Positions 53,177 through 62,553 are shown, numbered from the stretch's first letter. The stretch is DNA of 64,000 nucleotides from DATBDE01 sp036270095 (GCA_036270095.1 DATBDE010000061.1:1-64000); one strand, 5' to 3'. Translations and numbers: made by a program. Notes: generated by a model from the letters alone, not told the origin.

Positions 53177-53560
53177 TCACAGACGCGCTTCCGACTCCAG
53201 CGCGGCACGCACGCGAGCGGACAGATCGCTGGGCGAGAACGGCTTCCGGAGGAAGTCGTCGGCGCCCGCGTCGAAGGCTCGCGCGAGCTCGGTATCGCGC
53301 ACCGAGGCGGTGAGGATGATGATCGCCATTCCGCGCGTCGCCTCGTCGGCGCGTAGCCGTCGCGTGACCTCGTAGCCGTTGGTCTTCGGCATCTGCACGT
53401 CGAGCAGCGCCAGCGCCGGGCGGCGCTCGCCGGCCAGCCGCAGGGCCTCCTCGCCGTCACGCGCGGTGACGACGTCATAGCCGTCCTGCTGCAGGCACAG
53501 CGCGACGAGGTCGAGGATGTCCTCGTCGTCCTCGGCCACGAGCACGACCGGCGCGCTCAC
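53177..53560 (-). CDS. Single-domain response regulator (receiver)
   Basis: 127 residues from a GTG overlapping the kinase stop. Receiver motifs: acidic EDDED near 10-14, phospho-acceptor Asp54 in LLDVQMPK, Thr in ILTAS, and Lys in LRKPF. No output domain, so it acts through protein contacts or as a phosphorelay step. It is coupled to the sensor kinase upstream. Confidence 0.9.
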   Translation of the reverse strand: MSAPVVLVAEDDEDILDLVALCLQQDGYDVVTARDGEEALRLAGERRPALALLDVQMPKTNGYEVTRRLRADEATRGMAIIILTASVRDTELARAFDAGADDFLRKPFSPSDLSARVRAALESEARL

Positions 53561-56457
53561 CGCGACACGCCTCCGCGCAGGCGCTCGGCGGAGGGCGACC
53601 CGCTCGGCGGCGGGCGCAGGGGGAGCCGCACGCGGAACGTGGTCCCGGCGCCCTCGATGCTGTCGAACTCGAGCGTGCCCTCGTGCGCCTCGACGATCGC
53701 CTTGGCGATGGTGAGCCCGAGCCCGACGCCTGGGATGGCGCGCTCGGTCGCGGTGCTGGCGCGGTAGAAGCGCTCGAACAGGCGCTCCTGCTCGGCGGCG
53801 GGGATGCCGACCCCGGTGTCGCGCACGTCGATCAGCGCGGCGCCGTCCTTGGCGGCCAGGCGCACGGTCACGGTCCCGCCCTGGGGCGTGAACTTGACGG
53901 CATTGGAGACGAGGTTGTCGAGCACCTGGGCGAGTCGATCGCGGTCGCCGGCCATGGCGGGTACGTCCTGCGCGGCGGCCTCGAGCGTGAGCTCCTTGGA
54001 CTCGGCCCGCGGCCGGGCCGCCTCCACCGCTTCCCTGCTGAGGGTACGCAGATCGACCTCGCCGACCTCGAGTGCCAGCCGCCCGGCCTCGACGTGGGCG
54101 ACGAAGAGCAGATCGCCCACGAGCCGCAGCAGGCGCCGCGCGTTGCGGTCCACGACGCCGAGGAAACGGCGGTGGTGGTCGGTCAGCCCGTCGTCGTCCT
54201 CGAGCACGAGCTCGAGGTAACCGATGATCGAGGTCAGCGGCGTGCGCAGCTCGTGCGAGACCAGCGCGAAGAACTGGTCCTTGAGGATCTCGGCCTCGCG
54301 CTCGGACGCCTTGCGCTCCAGGTACTGGCCGATCTGCTGGCTCAGGTAGACCATGACCTGGATGAGCTGTTCGTCGCGCGGGCGCGGCTCGGCCGAGCTC
54401 AGCTCGAGCACGCCCAGCGTCGTCGTGCCGCTGAGCACCGGCACCGCGACGACGGCGGGCTCCTCGACCCAGACCACGTGGCCGGTCGTCCATGCGCGGG
54501 TAGGGAGGCTGTCCTCGCCGCTGGCCGTGGACTCGTCACGCTCGCGGCCCTGCACGCGGGGCGCCGACCAGTCCGCCTCCAGCCACAGGCGGTGCGCGTC
54601 GCCGTCGGCGCTCCAGTACGCGCCCAGGTCGAAGCCGAGGCCTTCGCCGAGCGCGGCCAGGATCCGCGGGAGGGCCTCCTCGGCCGTGGCCGCCTCGGCC
54701 ATCGCGCGCGCGACCGCGTTCTGCACCTGGAGGTGGAGCTGGCTGCGCCGGCGCGCGGTGATGTCGCGCACGAACGCGTTGAAGACCCAGCGCCCGTCGA
54801 GGTTGAGCGGGGAGACCGTGGCCTCGACCGGGACCTCGCTGCCGTCGCGGCGCACGGCCGTGGCCTCGATGCGGCGGCCGACCAGCCGGCTCTCGCCTGT
54901 GCGCAGGAAGCCCTCGAACTCGGTGCCCACGTTGGCGCGGTCCTCGGCCGGCACGATCAGGTCGGCGACCGGCCGGCCGATCGCTTCGCGCGCGCGCCAG
55001 CCGAACAGCCGCTCGGCGGACGAGTTCCATTGCGTGACCTCACCCTTGTCGTCCATGGCCAGGAAGGCCTCGTTGGCGGTGTCGAGAACGGCGCGGTTGA
55101 TGCGGGCCTGGTGACGGGCGACCTGGAGCGCGCGCACGTTGGAGAGCGCGATCGCGGCCTGACCGGCCAGGGCGACGATGGTCGCGCGCTCCTCCTCGGC
55201 GAAGGGCTCGTCGCGGACGCGCCCGAGGCTGACCACCCCGACGTGGCGGTCGGACTGGATCAGCGGCACGTGCAGCTCGGCGCGCACCAGGACGTCGTGG
55301 CCGTAGGCGGGCACGCGCAGGCCGGCCTCGCCGTAGCCGAGCGCAAGGGTGGAGCGCTCCTGCATCGCCCGGCCGCCGGCGCCCTCGCCCGGGTCCAGGC
55401 GCGGCGGGAGGCGATCGCCGCGCACCCCGTGGGCGGCCAGCAGGGTGGCGCCGTCGCGGGTGCGTTCGTCGCGGCCGCGCGCGTAGAGCGCGCCGACCTC
55501 GCAGCGCGCCAGCTCGCATAAGTGGTCGAGCGCGGCGGCGGCGAGCGGCTCGAGCTCGGCGTGCTCCTGCAGGCGTTCGCCGAAGCGCTGCAGGACCTCG
55601 ACCTGGCGCTTCTCCTCGGCCACCTGCTCGACGGCATGCTCGAGCTCGCCCTGCGAGGCCTCGAGCTCGGCGTTCTGGCTCTCGAGCTGGTCGCGGTTCT
55701 CCTCCAGCGACGTGGCCATGACGTTGAACGTGCGCGCCAGCTCGCCCATCTCGGCCGGGCCGCGCTCGTCCACGCGGGCCGAGAGGTCGCCGCCGGCGAG
55801 GCGGCGGGCGCCCGTGGCGACGCGGGCAATCGGGCGCAGCAGCGCCCGCGTGAGGTACCCGCTGAAGGCGAGGATCAGGAGCACCGAGATCACCAGGCCG
55901 CTCACGCCGATGAGCACCGCCGTGCGGGCCTGGCTGTCGGCCGACTCGCGACGCGTCTCGGCGAGCGCGTTCTCCGCGGTGATGAACTGGCTGAACTGCG
56001 CGCGCAGGTCGTCGATGCGGCGTTTGCCCTCGCCGATGACCCGGATCGCCTTGGGGCTGGCGGAGCGCACCTGGCCGTGCAGCACCTCGGGCACGACGTA
56101 GCCCTTGAGGTAGTCGTCGATGGACTTGGCCAGCAGCTTGGCGCGCGCCATCTGCTCGGTGTTGTTGGCCACGAGGCCCTGCAGACGCTGGGCCTCGGGC
56201 GGGACAGCGGCCTGGGCGGAGCGGAACGGGGTCAGGAAGCGCTCGTCGCGCGTGAGCAGGAGCCCGCGCAGGCCGGTCTCGAGGTCGATCACCCGGCGCT
56301 CGAGCCGGTTGGCGGCGGCCAGCACCTGTTCGGAATGCCGGGCGGCGGTCGAGGAGTCGCGCAGCTCGCCGATCGCGACGAGCAGGATCGCGAAGATCGC
56401 GCCCACGATCAGCGCGAGGACGATGCTGGCGGCGAGCACTCGCGAACGCAGACCCAT
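53557..56457 (-). CDS. Multidomain sensor histidine kinase (CHASE3-HAMP-GAF-PAS-GAF-HisKA-HATPase)
   Basis: 966 residues from the ATG at 56457. An N-terminal helix, a CHASE3-type sensor (about 30-180, with RRVIDLETGLRGLLL), a second helix, HAMP, and a coiled coil come first. A GAF, a PAS (VLDTANEAFLAMDDKGEVTQ), a second GAF, and HisKA with SHELRTP follow (phospho-His735). An ATPase domain carries DNLVSNAVKF, DTGVGI and GVGLGL. It probably phosphorylates the adjacent receiver. A -10-like GATAAT is 6 bases upstream. Confidence 0.92.
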   Translation of the reverse strand: MGLRSRVLAASIVLALIVGAIFAILLVAIGELRDSSTAARHSEQVLAAANRLERRVIDLETGLRGLLLTRDERFLTPFRSAQAAVPPEAQRLQGLVANNTEQMARAKLLAKSIDDYLKGYVVPEVLHGQVRSASPKAIRVIGEGKRRIDDLRAQFSQFITAENALAETRRESADSQARTAVLIGVSGLVISVLLILAFSGYLTRALLRPIARVATGARRLAGGDLSARVDERGPAEMGELARTFNVMATSLEENRDQLESQNAELEASQGELEHAVEQVAEEKRQVEVLQRFGERLQEHAELEPLAAAALDHLCELARCEVGALYARGRDERTRDGATLLAAHGVRGDRLPPRLDPGEGAGGRAMQERSTLALGYGEAGLRVPAYGHDVLVRAELHVPLIQSDRHVGVVSLGRVRDEPFAEEERATIVALAGQAAIALSNVRALQVARHQARINRAVLDTANEAFLAMDDKGEVTQWNSSAERLFGWRAREAIGRPVADLIVPAEDRANVGTEFEGFLRTGESRLVGRRIEATAVRRDGSEVPVEATVSPLNLDGRWVFNAFVRDITARRRSQLHLQVQNAVARAMAEAATAEEALPRILAALGEGLGFDLGAYWSADGDAHRLWLEADWSAPRVQGRERDESTASGEDSLPTRAWTTGHVVWVEEPAVVAVPVLSGTTTLGVLELSSAEPRPRDEQLIQVMVYLSQQIGQYLERKASEREAEILKDQFFALVSHELRTPLTSIIGYLELVLEDDDGLTDHHRRFLGVVDRNARRLLRLVGDLLFVAHVEAGRLALEVGEVDLRTLSREAVEAARPRAESKELTLEAAAQDVPAMAGDRDRLAQVLDNLVSNAVKFTPQGGTVTVRLAAKDGAALIDVRDTGVGIPAAEQERLFERFYRASTATERAIPGVGLGLTIAKAIVEAHEGTLEFDSIEGAGTTFRVRLPLRPPPSGSPSAERLRGGVSR

Positions 56458-56463
56458 CGCGCC

Positions 56464-56485
56464 ATTATCGCGCGGCCTATACGCT
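56464..56485. promoter_or_regulatory. Divergent -10-like elements between histidine kinase and FAH genes
   Basis: Minus-strand GATAAT (56469-56464) ends 6 bases before the ATG at 56457. Plus-strand TACGCT (56480-56485) ends 8 bases before the ATG at 56494. Confidence 0.5.
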
Positions 56486-56493
56486 CGCTCGCC

Positions 56494-57279
56494 ATGCGGC
56501 TTGCCACCTTCCTGCCCCCGCGGGCCGAGCGCGCGCTGGCCGGGGAGGTGCGCGGCGAGCACATCGTGGACTTCGGCGACGGCGTGACCGTGCGCGGGTT
56601 GCTCGCGCAGGAGACCATCGCGCCCGCCGCCGGGCGGTCGTGGGCGCTGGCCGAGGTGGAGCTGCTCGCGCCCGTGCCCGACCCGCTCGCGATCTACGGC
56701 ATCGGCCTCAACTACGCGGCCCACGCGGCCGAGACGGGCGCCGAGCCGCCCGAGGAGCCGATCGTGTTCGCCAAGATGATCGGCGCGGTCGCGCCGCCCG
56801 GCGGCCCGGTGGTCTGCCCGCCGGTGGTGAGGCGGCTCGACTACGAGGGCGAGCTGTGCGTCGTCATCGGCGCCGCCGGCCGGATCGGCGGCTACACGGT
56901 CGCCGACGACGTCTCCGCCCGCGACCTGCAGCGGCGCGAGCGCCAGTGGATCCGGGCCAAGGGGGCCGACACCTTCTGCCCCTACGGCCCGTGGATCAGC
57001 ACCGCCGACGCCGTGCCCGACCCCCAGGACCTGCGCCTGCGCACCTGGGTCAACGGCGAGGAGCGCCAGAACTCGACCACCGCCGACCTCATCTTCGGCC
57101 CACAGGCGTGCGTCGACTTCATCGCGCAGACCTGCACGCTGCACCCCGGCGACCTCATCCTCACCGGCACGCCCAGCGGCGTGGGCCAGGCCTCGGGCCA
57201 GTTCCTGCAGGACGGCGACGTCGTGCGGGTCGAGATCGAGGGCCTGGGCGCGATCGAGCACACGATCGCAACGCGCTAG
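56494..57279 (+). CDS. Fumarylacetoacetate hydrolase family protein
   Basis: 261 residues. The FAH fold has IYGIGLNYAAHAAE, FAKMIGAVAPPG, and metal ligands in LDYEGELCVVIG and VADDVSARDLQ, with LTGTPSGVG near the end. These enzymes hydrolyse, hydrate or decarboxylate acylpyruvates and related 2-keto acids. The exact substrate is not readable. Its stop lies 4 bases from the end of clpP. Confidence 0.88.
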   Translation: MRLATFLPPRAERALAGEVRGEHIVDFGDGVTVRGLLAQETIAPAAGRSWALAEVELLAPVPDPLAIYGIGLNYAAHAAETGAEPPEEPIVFAKMIGAVAPPGGPVVCPPVVRRLDYEGELCVVIGAAGRIGGYTVADDVSARDLQRRERQWIRAKGADTFCPYGPWISTADAVPDPQDLRLRTWVNGEERQNSTTADLIFGPQACVDFIAQTCTLHPGDLILTGTPSGVGQASGQFLQDGDVVRVEIEGLGAIEHTIATR

Positions 57280-57282
57280 CGC

Positions 57283-57864
57283 TCAGTGCTTGTCGATGAC
57301 GCGGTCGATCAGGCCGTACTCGACCGCCTCGGCCGCCTTGAAGAAGCGGTCGCGCTCCATGTCCTCGTGGACCCGGTCGAGCGGCTGGCCCGTGTGGCGC
57401 GCGTAGATCTCGTCGATCCGCGCACGGGTGTTGAGGATCTCGCGGGCGTGGATCTCGATGTCCGAGGACTGGCCCTCGAACCCCGCCGAGGGCTGGTGGA
57501 TGAGCATCCGCGCGTTGGGCAGCGCGAGGCGCTTGCTTTCGGCGCCGCCGGTCAGCAGCAGCGAGCCCATCGACATCGCCATACCGAAGCAGATGGTCTG
57601 TACGTCGGGCTTGATGAACTGCATCGTGTCGTAGATCGCCAGGCCGGCGTAGATCGAGCCGCCCGGGGAGTTGATGTAGAGCGAGATGTCCTTGTCGGGG
57701 TCGACCGACTCCAGATGGAGCATCTGGGCGACGATGAGGTTGGCGATCTGATCGTCGACCGGCGTGCCCAGGAAGATGATCCGTTCGTTGAGGAGGCGCG
57801 AGTAGATGTCGTACTCCCGGTCACCCCGGGAGTTGCGCTCGACGACCATGGGAACCAGCGGCAT
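57283..57864 (-). CDS. clpP: ATP-dependent Clp protease proteolytic subunit
   Basis: 193 residues from the ATG at 57864. The catalytic triad is complete: Ser98 in GMAMSMGS, His123 in MLIHQPSAG and Asp172 in MERDRFF. LYINSPGGS is also present. It forms a tetradecameric chamber that works with ClpX or ClpC. No clpX or second clpP is next to it here. A -10-like TACGCT is 7 bases upstream and shared in part with the divergent ABC gene. Confidence 0.95.
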   Translation of the reverse strand: MPLVPMVVERNSRGDREYDIYSRLLNERIIFLGTPVDDQIANLIVAQMLHLESVDPDKDISLYINSPGGSIYAGLAIYDTMQFIKPDVQTICFGMAMSMGSLLLTGGAESKRLALPNARMLIHQPSAGFEGQSSDIEIHAREILNTRARIDEIYARHTGQPLDRVHEDMERDRFFKAAEAVEYGLIDRVIDKH

Positions 57865-57870
57865 GGCGGC

Positions 57871-57877
57871 TAGCGTA
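57871..57877. promoter_or_regulatory. Overlapping divergent -10-like elements (clpP / ABC exporter)
   Basis: The 7 bases TAGCGTA read TAGCGT forward, 8 bases before the GTG at 57885, and TACGCT in reverse, 7 bases before the ATG at 57864. The two genes are only 20 bases apart. Confidence 0.55.
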
Positions 57878-57884
57878 GAAGGTC

Positions 57885-58604
57885 GTGTCCGCACTCTCCC
57901 TCAAGGGCCTTACCAAGCGCTACGACGACGGCCTGTTGGCCCTCTGCGACTTCGACCTCGACATCCCCGAGGGCACCTTCTTCGGGCTCCTGGGGCCTAA
58001 CGGGGCGGGCAAGACGACGCTGATCTCGGCCGTCTGCAACCTCATCCGGATCACCGCCGGGGACATCCGCATCTTCGGGCTGCCGCACGACTCGCTCGAG
58101 GCCCGGCGGCTCATCGGGCTGGCCGAGCAGGACGTCAACCTCGACCGCTTCCTCGACGTCGAGGAGACGCTCGTCTACCACGGCGGCTACTACGGCCTGA
58201 AGCGGGGCGCGGCGCGCCGCCGGGCGCGCGAGATGATGGACGTGTTCGACCTCCACGGGAAGGCGAAGGTGCGAGCGCCCAAGCTCTCGGGCGGCATGCG
58301 CCGGCGGCTCCTGCTGGCCCGCGCGCTCATGCACGAGCCGCCCCTGGTCATCCTCGACGAGCCGACCGCCGGCGTGGACTTCGAGCTGCGCATGGAGCTG
58401 TGGCGCTACATCCGCCGGCTGCACCGCGGGGGCACGACGATCCTGTTGACGACGCACTACCTCGAGGAGGCCGAGGAGCTGTGCGAGGAGATCGCGCTTA
58501 TCCGGGGTGGCGAGCTGGTGGCGCGCGACACGGCGGAGGCCCTGCGCGAGGCCTACGAGGCGACGTCGCTCACCGACGTCTACCTGAAGGCGATGGCCAG
58601 GTGA
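57885..58604 (+). CDS. ABC transporter ATP-binding protein (ABC-2 exporter type)
   Basis: 239 residues from a GTG. Walker A GPNGAGKTT, signature LSGGMRRRL, Walker B LVILDEPTAGVD and the switch His in TTHYLEE are all present. It powers export through the permease encoded next, with a 4-base overlap. Related systems export drugs, lipids or polysaccharides. Confidence 0.92.
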   Translation: MSALSLKGLTKRYDDGLLALCDFDLDIPEGTFFGLLGPNGAGKTTLISAVCNLIRITAGDIRIFGLPHDSLEARRLIGLAEQDVNLDRFLDVEETLVYHGGYYGLKRGAARRRAREMMDVFDLHGKAKVRAPKLSGGMRRRLLLARALMHEPPLVILDEPTAGVDFELRMELWRYIRRLHRGGTTILLTTHYLEEAEELCEEIALIRGGELVARDTAEALREAYEATSLTDVYLKAMAR

Positions 58605-59368
58605 TAGAGCGCCACCGCCCACTCCTCTGGCTCGCCGGCCGCGAGGTCCTACGGGTGCTCAAGCTGTGGTCGCAGACCATCGTCGCTCCCGTGATCGCGT
58701 CGTTCCTGTTCATCCTCGTGTTCGGGCTGTCGCTGGGCGGGCGCATCAAGCAGATCGACGGTTTCTCCTACGACGTGTTCATCGTGCCCGGGCTGATCAC
58801 GATGGCGATGGTCCAGGCCGCCTACACGAACAACGCATCGTCGGTGTTCCAGGCCCGGTTCGACCGCTACCTGCACGACGTCCTCGCGGCGCCCATGCGC
58901 ACCTGGGAGGTCAACCTGGGCCTGTCGCTGGGCGGCGCGGTGCGCTCGCTGGCCATCGGCGTATCCCTACTCGTGCTCTCGCTGATCGTCGTCGACGTGC
59001 CCATCAACGAGCCCGGGGTGCTGATCCTGGCGGTGGCGCTCGCGCTGGTGCTCTTCTCGTCCCTCGGCGTGATCGTCGGCATCTACGCCGAGACCTTCGA
59101 CCACCACATGTTCGTCAACAGCATCATCATCCTGCCGCTGGCGTTCCTGGGCGGGGTCTTCTATTCGGTCAGCCGGCTGCCGGCGCCGTGGCAGGAGATC
59201 TCCCACGCCAACCCGATCTTCTACCTGGTCAGCGCGGTGCGCTACGGGTTCCTGGGCACGGCCGACGCGCCGATCGGCCTGTCGCTGGGCGTCACCGCCG
59301 TGCTGGCCGCGGCGACCGTGTTCTGGAGCTCGTACCTGTTCCGGACCGGGCGGAAGCTGAAGGCCTAG
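58601..59368 (+). CDS. ABC-2 type permease
   Basis: 255 residues from a GTG, six helices. The sequence has LWLAGREVLRVLKLWSQTI, FIVPGLITMAMVQAAYTNNA and PLAFLGGVFYSVSRLPAPWQ, the ABC-2 pattern. It forms the membrane channel with the preceding ATPase. The stop codon overlaps that of the convergent glycosyltransferase (CTAG). Confidence 0.9.
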   Translation: MIERHRPLLWLAGREVLRVLKLWSQTIVAPVIASFLFILVFGLSLGGRIKQIDGFSYDVFIVPGLITMAMVQAAYTNNASSVFQARFDRYLHDVLAAPMRTWEVNLGLSLGGAVRSLAIGVSLLVLSLIVVDVPINEPGVLILAVALALVLFSSLGVIVGIYAETFDHHMFVNSIIILPLAFLGGVFYSVSRLPAPWQEISHANPIFYLVSAVRYGFLGTADAPIGLSLGVTAVLAAATVFWSSYLFRTGRKLKA

Positions 59369-60441
59369 TCGCGCAGGAGCCCGGCCAGGGTCGGGGCCCA
59401 GCGCCGGATCGAGTAGTGCGCGGTTGCCCGCTCGCGGCCCGCGGCGCCCAGGCGGGCGCGCAGGGCGGCGTCGCCGGCGAGGCTCGCCAGCGCCTCGAAC
59501 CAGGCGTCCTCGCCGGTGGTGACCAGCCCGGCGTCGTCGACCACCTCGCCCACCGCGCCGACCGCATCGGCCACCACCGGCACCCCCGCGCCCATGTACT
59601 GGATGGCCTTGTAGGCGGCCTTCCCGCGCGTCCACGGGTCGTCGGGCAGCGGCATGATGCCGACGTCCATGCGCTGCAGGGCATCGTCCTCGGCCGCCGG
59701 CGTCCAGGGTCGGCAGACGACCTCGACGCCCGCGATGGGCTCGACCTCGCCGCCGACGACGTCGAGCACGACGGTGCGGTCGGGGAGCGCGCCGGCCAGC
59801 CGCGCGAGCGGGGCGCGCACTGCGCCGAGGTAGCGCGACGTGCTCGGCGAGCCCACCCAGCCGACGGTGAGGGTCTCCGCCTGCGCGTGCCGGCGCGGGC
59901 GCAGGCGGTCGGTGTCGACCAGCGAGGGGATCACGATGACATCGCGCGCGTGCCGGCTCAGCCACTCGGCCAGGAGGGGCGTGGCCGCGACGACATGGTC
60001 GGCGCGGCGGGCCAGCCACGCCGCCTTGCGGCCGCTCGCCTTCAGGAACGCGAGGGGGTGACCGCCGGCGCGGCGGGCGTCGTTCCAGATCGCGTCGTCG
60101 ACGTCGTAGACGACCTTTCGGTCGTCGGTCGCGGCCTTTTCAAGGCCGAGCGGGGGCAGAAGATCGGCCTGGCGCAGGAGCAGAACGGTGCGCAGCGCGG
60201 GCCAAGCGGCGTCCAGGCGCGCGCGCTGGGCGCGCCGCGCCGCGAGCAGGATGCGCGCCCGACGGCGCGGATCAGCGCTGTGGAACAGGACATCGCGCTG
60301 CGCGTCGAACAGCGGGAGGGGGTCGAGCGCGACGCCATGCTCGAGCAGGGCGGGCGCGAGGAGGGTGCCGCGGACGCGGAAGTTGGCGGCGTCGGGGCCG
60401 GTGGCGGCCACCAGCGCCACGTTGGCAAGATCAGGGCGCAT
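59365..60441 (-). CDS. Glycosyltransferase family 4
   Basis: 358 residues. It has VVYDVDDAIWNDARR in the acceptor half, VIPSLVDTDRLRPR, GWVGSPSTSRYLGAV, and a donor site with MPLPDDPWTRGKAAYKAIQY and MGAGVPVVADAVG. The VYDVDDA motif is common in capsule and O-antigen transferases. Being beside an ABC-2 exporter, it may make a sugar decoration for the exported material. Confidence 0.85.
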   Translation of the reverse strand: MRPDLANVALVAATGPDAANFRVRGTLLAPALLEHGVALDPLPLFDAQRDVLFHSADPRRRARILLAARRAQRARLDAAWPALRTVLLLRQADLLPPLGLEKAATDDRKVVYDVDDAIWNDARRAGGHPLAFLKASGRKAAWLARRADHVVAATPLLAEWLSRHARDVIVIPSLVDTDRLRPRRHAQAETLTVGWVGSPSTSRYLGAVRAPLARLAGALPDRTVVLDVVGGEVEPIAGVEVVCRPWTPAAEDDALQRMDVGIMPLPDDPWTRGKAAYKAIQYMGAGVPVVADAVGAVGEVVDDAGLVTTGEDAWFEALASLAGDAALRARLGAAGRERATAHYSIRRWAPTLAGLLRD

Positions 60442-61342
60442 GCGAGGTGGTGGCAGCGGGGTCGTCGAGGCTCCCCCGAAGCGCGACAGCGTACCGTTGA
60501 ACCCGAGGGCGATCTGGCTCGTCCTCGGGGCGGCCACGTCCGTCCAGTTCGGCGCCGCGCTCGCGGCGACGCTGTTCGACCAGCTCGGGCCCGGCGGCAC
60601 GGTGTGGTTGCGGCTGCTGTTCGCCGCCGTGATCCTGCTCGTGCTCTGGCGCCCGAGCCTGAAGGCCCGCCCGGCACGCGAGCTCGCCCTGGTCGGCGCC
60701 TTCGGCCTCGCGCTGGCGGTGATGAACACCGGCTTCTACGAGGCGCTGGACCGCATCCCGCTCGGGGTCTGCGTGACCATCGAGTTCTTCGGGCCGCTCG
60801 GGGTGGCGGTCGCGCTCTCGCGCCGCGCGCTCGACCTGGTCTGGGTCGCGCTGGCCGCGGGCGGGATCGTGCTCCTGGCCCGCGGCGCCAGTGGCGGCCT
60901 GGACGGGGTCGGGGTGCTGTTCGCGGTCATCGCCGGCTGCGCGTGGGCGGTGTACATCCTCCTTAGCCGACGCGTGGGCCAGACGTGGGGGAGCGGGACC
61001 GGCCTGGCCGTGGCCATGGCCGTAGGCGCTGTCGTCGTGGCGCCGCTGGGCATCGTCGACGGCGGGAGCAACCTCTTCGACCCCGCCCTGCTCGCCCAGG
61101 CCGTCGCGGTCGCGGTCCTCTCCAGCGCGATCCCCTACTCGCTCGAGCTCGAGGCGCTGCGCCGCATCCCGGCCGGGGTCTTCGGCGTGCTCATGAGCCT
61201 TGAGCCGGCGATCGCCGCGCTGGCCGGCTTCCTGGTCCTGGGCCAGGACCTCGTGGGCCGGGAGCTCGTCGGCATCGGCGCGGTCGTCGTGGCCAGCGCC
61301 GGCGCCGCGTGGACGGCGCACCGGCTCACCGTCGTCGACTGA
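60440..61342 (+). CDS. EamA/RhtA-like metabolite exporter
   Basis: 300 residues from the ATG at 60440, about ten helices in two EamA halves. FYEALDRIPLGVCVTIEFFGPL is strongly RhtA-like (threonine/homoserine exporter), and AIPYSLELEALRRIPAGVF lies in the second half. The ATG overlaps the start of the divergent glycosyltransferase (CATG). A TTG at 60497 is an alternative start nearer helix 1. Confidence 0.85.
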   Translation: MRGGGSGVVEAPPKRDSVPLNPRAIWLVLGAATSVQFGAALAATLFDQLGPGGTVWLRLLFAAVILLVLWRPSLKARPARELALVGAFGLALAVMNTGFYEALDRIPLGVCVTIEFFGPLGVAVALSRRALDLVWVALAAGGIVLLARGASGGLDGVGVLFAVIAGCAWAVYILLSRRVGQTWGSGTGLAVAMAVGAVVVAPLGIVDGGSNLFDPALLAQAVAVAVLSSAIPYSLELEALRRIPAGVFGVLMSLEPAIAALAGFLVLGQDLVGRELVGIGAVVVASAGAAWTAHRLTVVD

Positions 61343-61365
61343 TGCACGCCCCGGGAGGCACGGAT

Positions 61366-61371
61366 TACCGT
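61366..61371 (+). promoter_or_regulatory. -10-like element (TACCGT)
   Basis: TACCGT ends 8 bases before the ATG at 61380. Confidence 0.45.
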
Positions 61372-61379
61372 CCGCGGCG

Positions 61380-62549
61380 ATGCGGCGCGCCGCGCTCCCC
61401 CTGCTCTGCCTGCTCGCCGGCGCCGGGCTGATCGCGCCGGCCGCGCGCGCCGACCTGCCGCCGATCAAGCACGTGTTCCTGGTCGTGCTCGAGAACAAGG
61501 GCCACGATGAGAGCTTCAGCCGGACGGGTGCGTCGGAGTGGCTCGCGCGCACGCTCCCGCGCCAGGGCGAGCTGCTGCGGCAGTACTACGGGATCGGCCA
61601 CGAGAGCCTCGACAACTACCTGGCCATGGTCTCGGGCCAGGCGCCCAACCCGCAGACCCAGGCCGATTGCCTGCCCACCTTCAACGAGGTGTTCCCTGGC
61701 GTTCAGGGCCCCGACGGCCAGGCCATCGGCGTCGGCTGCGTGTACCCGGGGTGGGTCAAGACGATCGGCGACCAGCTCAAGGCGGCGGGCATGACGTGGA
61801 AGGGCTACATGGAGGACATGGGCACCCCCTGCCGGCGCCCGGCCCTCGGCACCCCGGACGACACCCAGAGCGCGCGCCCGGACGACCAGTACACGGCTCG
61901 CCACAACCCGTTCGTCTACTTCCATTCGATCATCGACGACCAGGCGCGCTGTAACGCGCACGACGTGCCGCTGGACGCGCTCTCCGGCGACCTGGCCAGC
62001 GCGGCGACCACGCCCAACTTCTCCTTCATCACCCCCGACCTCTGCCACGACGGCCACGACGCCAAGTGCGCCGACGGCGGCCCCGGCGGCTTGGCCGGCG
62101 ACGACCAGTTCCTGGGCGAGTGGGTGCCGCGCATCCTGCGCTCACCCGCCTACGCCGACGGCGGCATGCTCATCGTCACCTTCGACGAGGCCGAGAACGA
62201 CAGCGCGGCCGCATGCTGCAACGAGCCCACCGGGCCGAACACGCCGATGCCCGGGATCGAGGGCCCGGGCGGCGGCCGCACGGGCACGCTCGTGCTCTCG
62301 CGGTACGTCACGCCGGGCTCGACCAACGACACGCCCTACAACCACTACGCGCTGCTGCGCAGCCTCGAGGACCTGTTCGGGCTGTCGCACCTGGGCTACG
62401 CGGGCGCGGCCGGGCTGCGCCCGTTCGGCGCCGACGTCTACAACGCGCCGCCGCCGGCGACCGCCCCGCCGCCGCAGGCCAAGAAGAAGCGGCACAGGGT
62501 CAAGCACCGCCACCGCGGGCACCGCCGCCACAAGCGGCGGCACCGCTGA
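61380..62549 (+). CDS. Secreted phosphoesterase (phospholipase C / acid phosphatase family)
   Basis: 389 residues with a signal peptide (about 1-24). The alkaline-phosphatase-like phosphoesterase pattern is IKHVFLVVLENKGHDESF, IGHESLDNYLAMVSGQ, DLCHDGHD and LIVTFDEAENDS, with metal-binding Glu, Asn, Asp and His residues. The C-terminus is a Pro-rich stretch and a tail almost wholly of Lys, Arg and His (about 365-389), which may bind the cell surface or nucleic acid. Substrate unknown. Confidence 0.88.
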   Translation: MRRAALPLLCLLAGAGLIAPAARADLPPIKHVFLVVLENKGHDESFSRTGASEWLARTLPRQGELLRQYYGIGHESLDNYLAMVSGQAPNPQTQADCLPTFNEVFPGVQGPDGQAIGVGCVYPGWVKTIGDQLKAAGMTWKGYMEDMGTPCRRPALGTPDDTQSARPDDQYTARHNPFVYFHSIIDDQARCNAHDVPLDALSGDLASAATTPNFSFITPDLCHDGHDAKCADGGPGGLAGDDQFLGEWVPRILRSPAYADGGMLIVTFDEAENDSAAACCNEPTGPNTPMPGIEGPGGGRTGTLVLSRYVTPGSTNDTPYNHYALLRSLEDLFGLSHLGYAGAAGLRPFGADVYNAPPPATAPPPQAKKKRHRVKHRHRGHRRHKRRHR

Positions 62550-62553
62550 CGCC

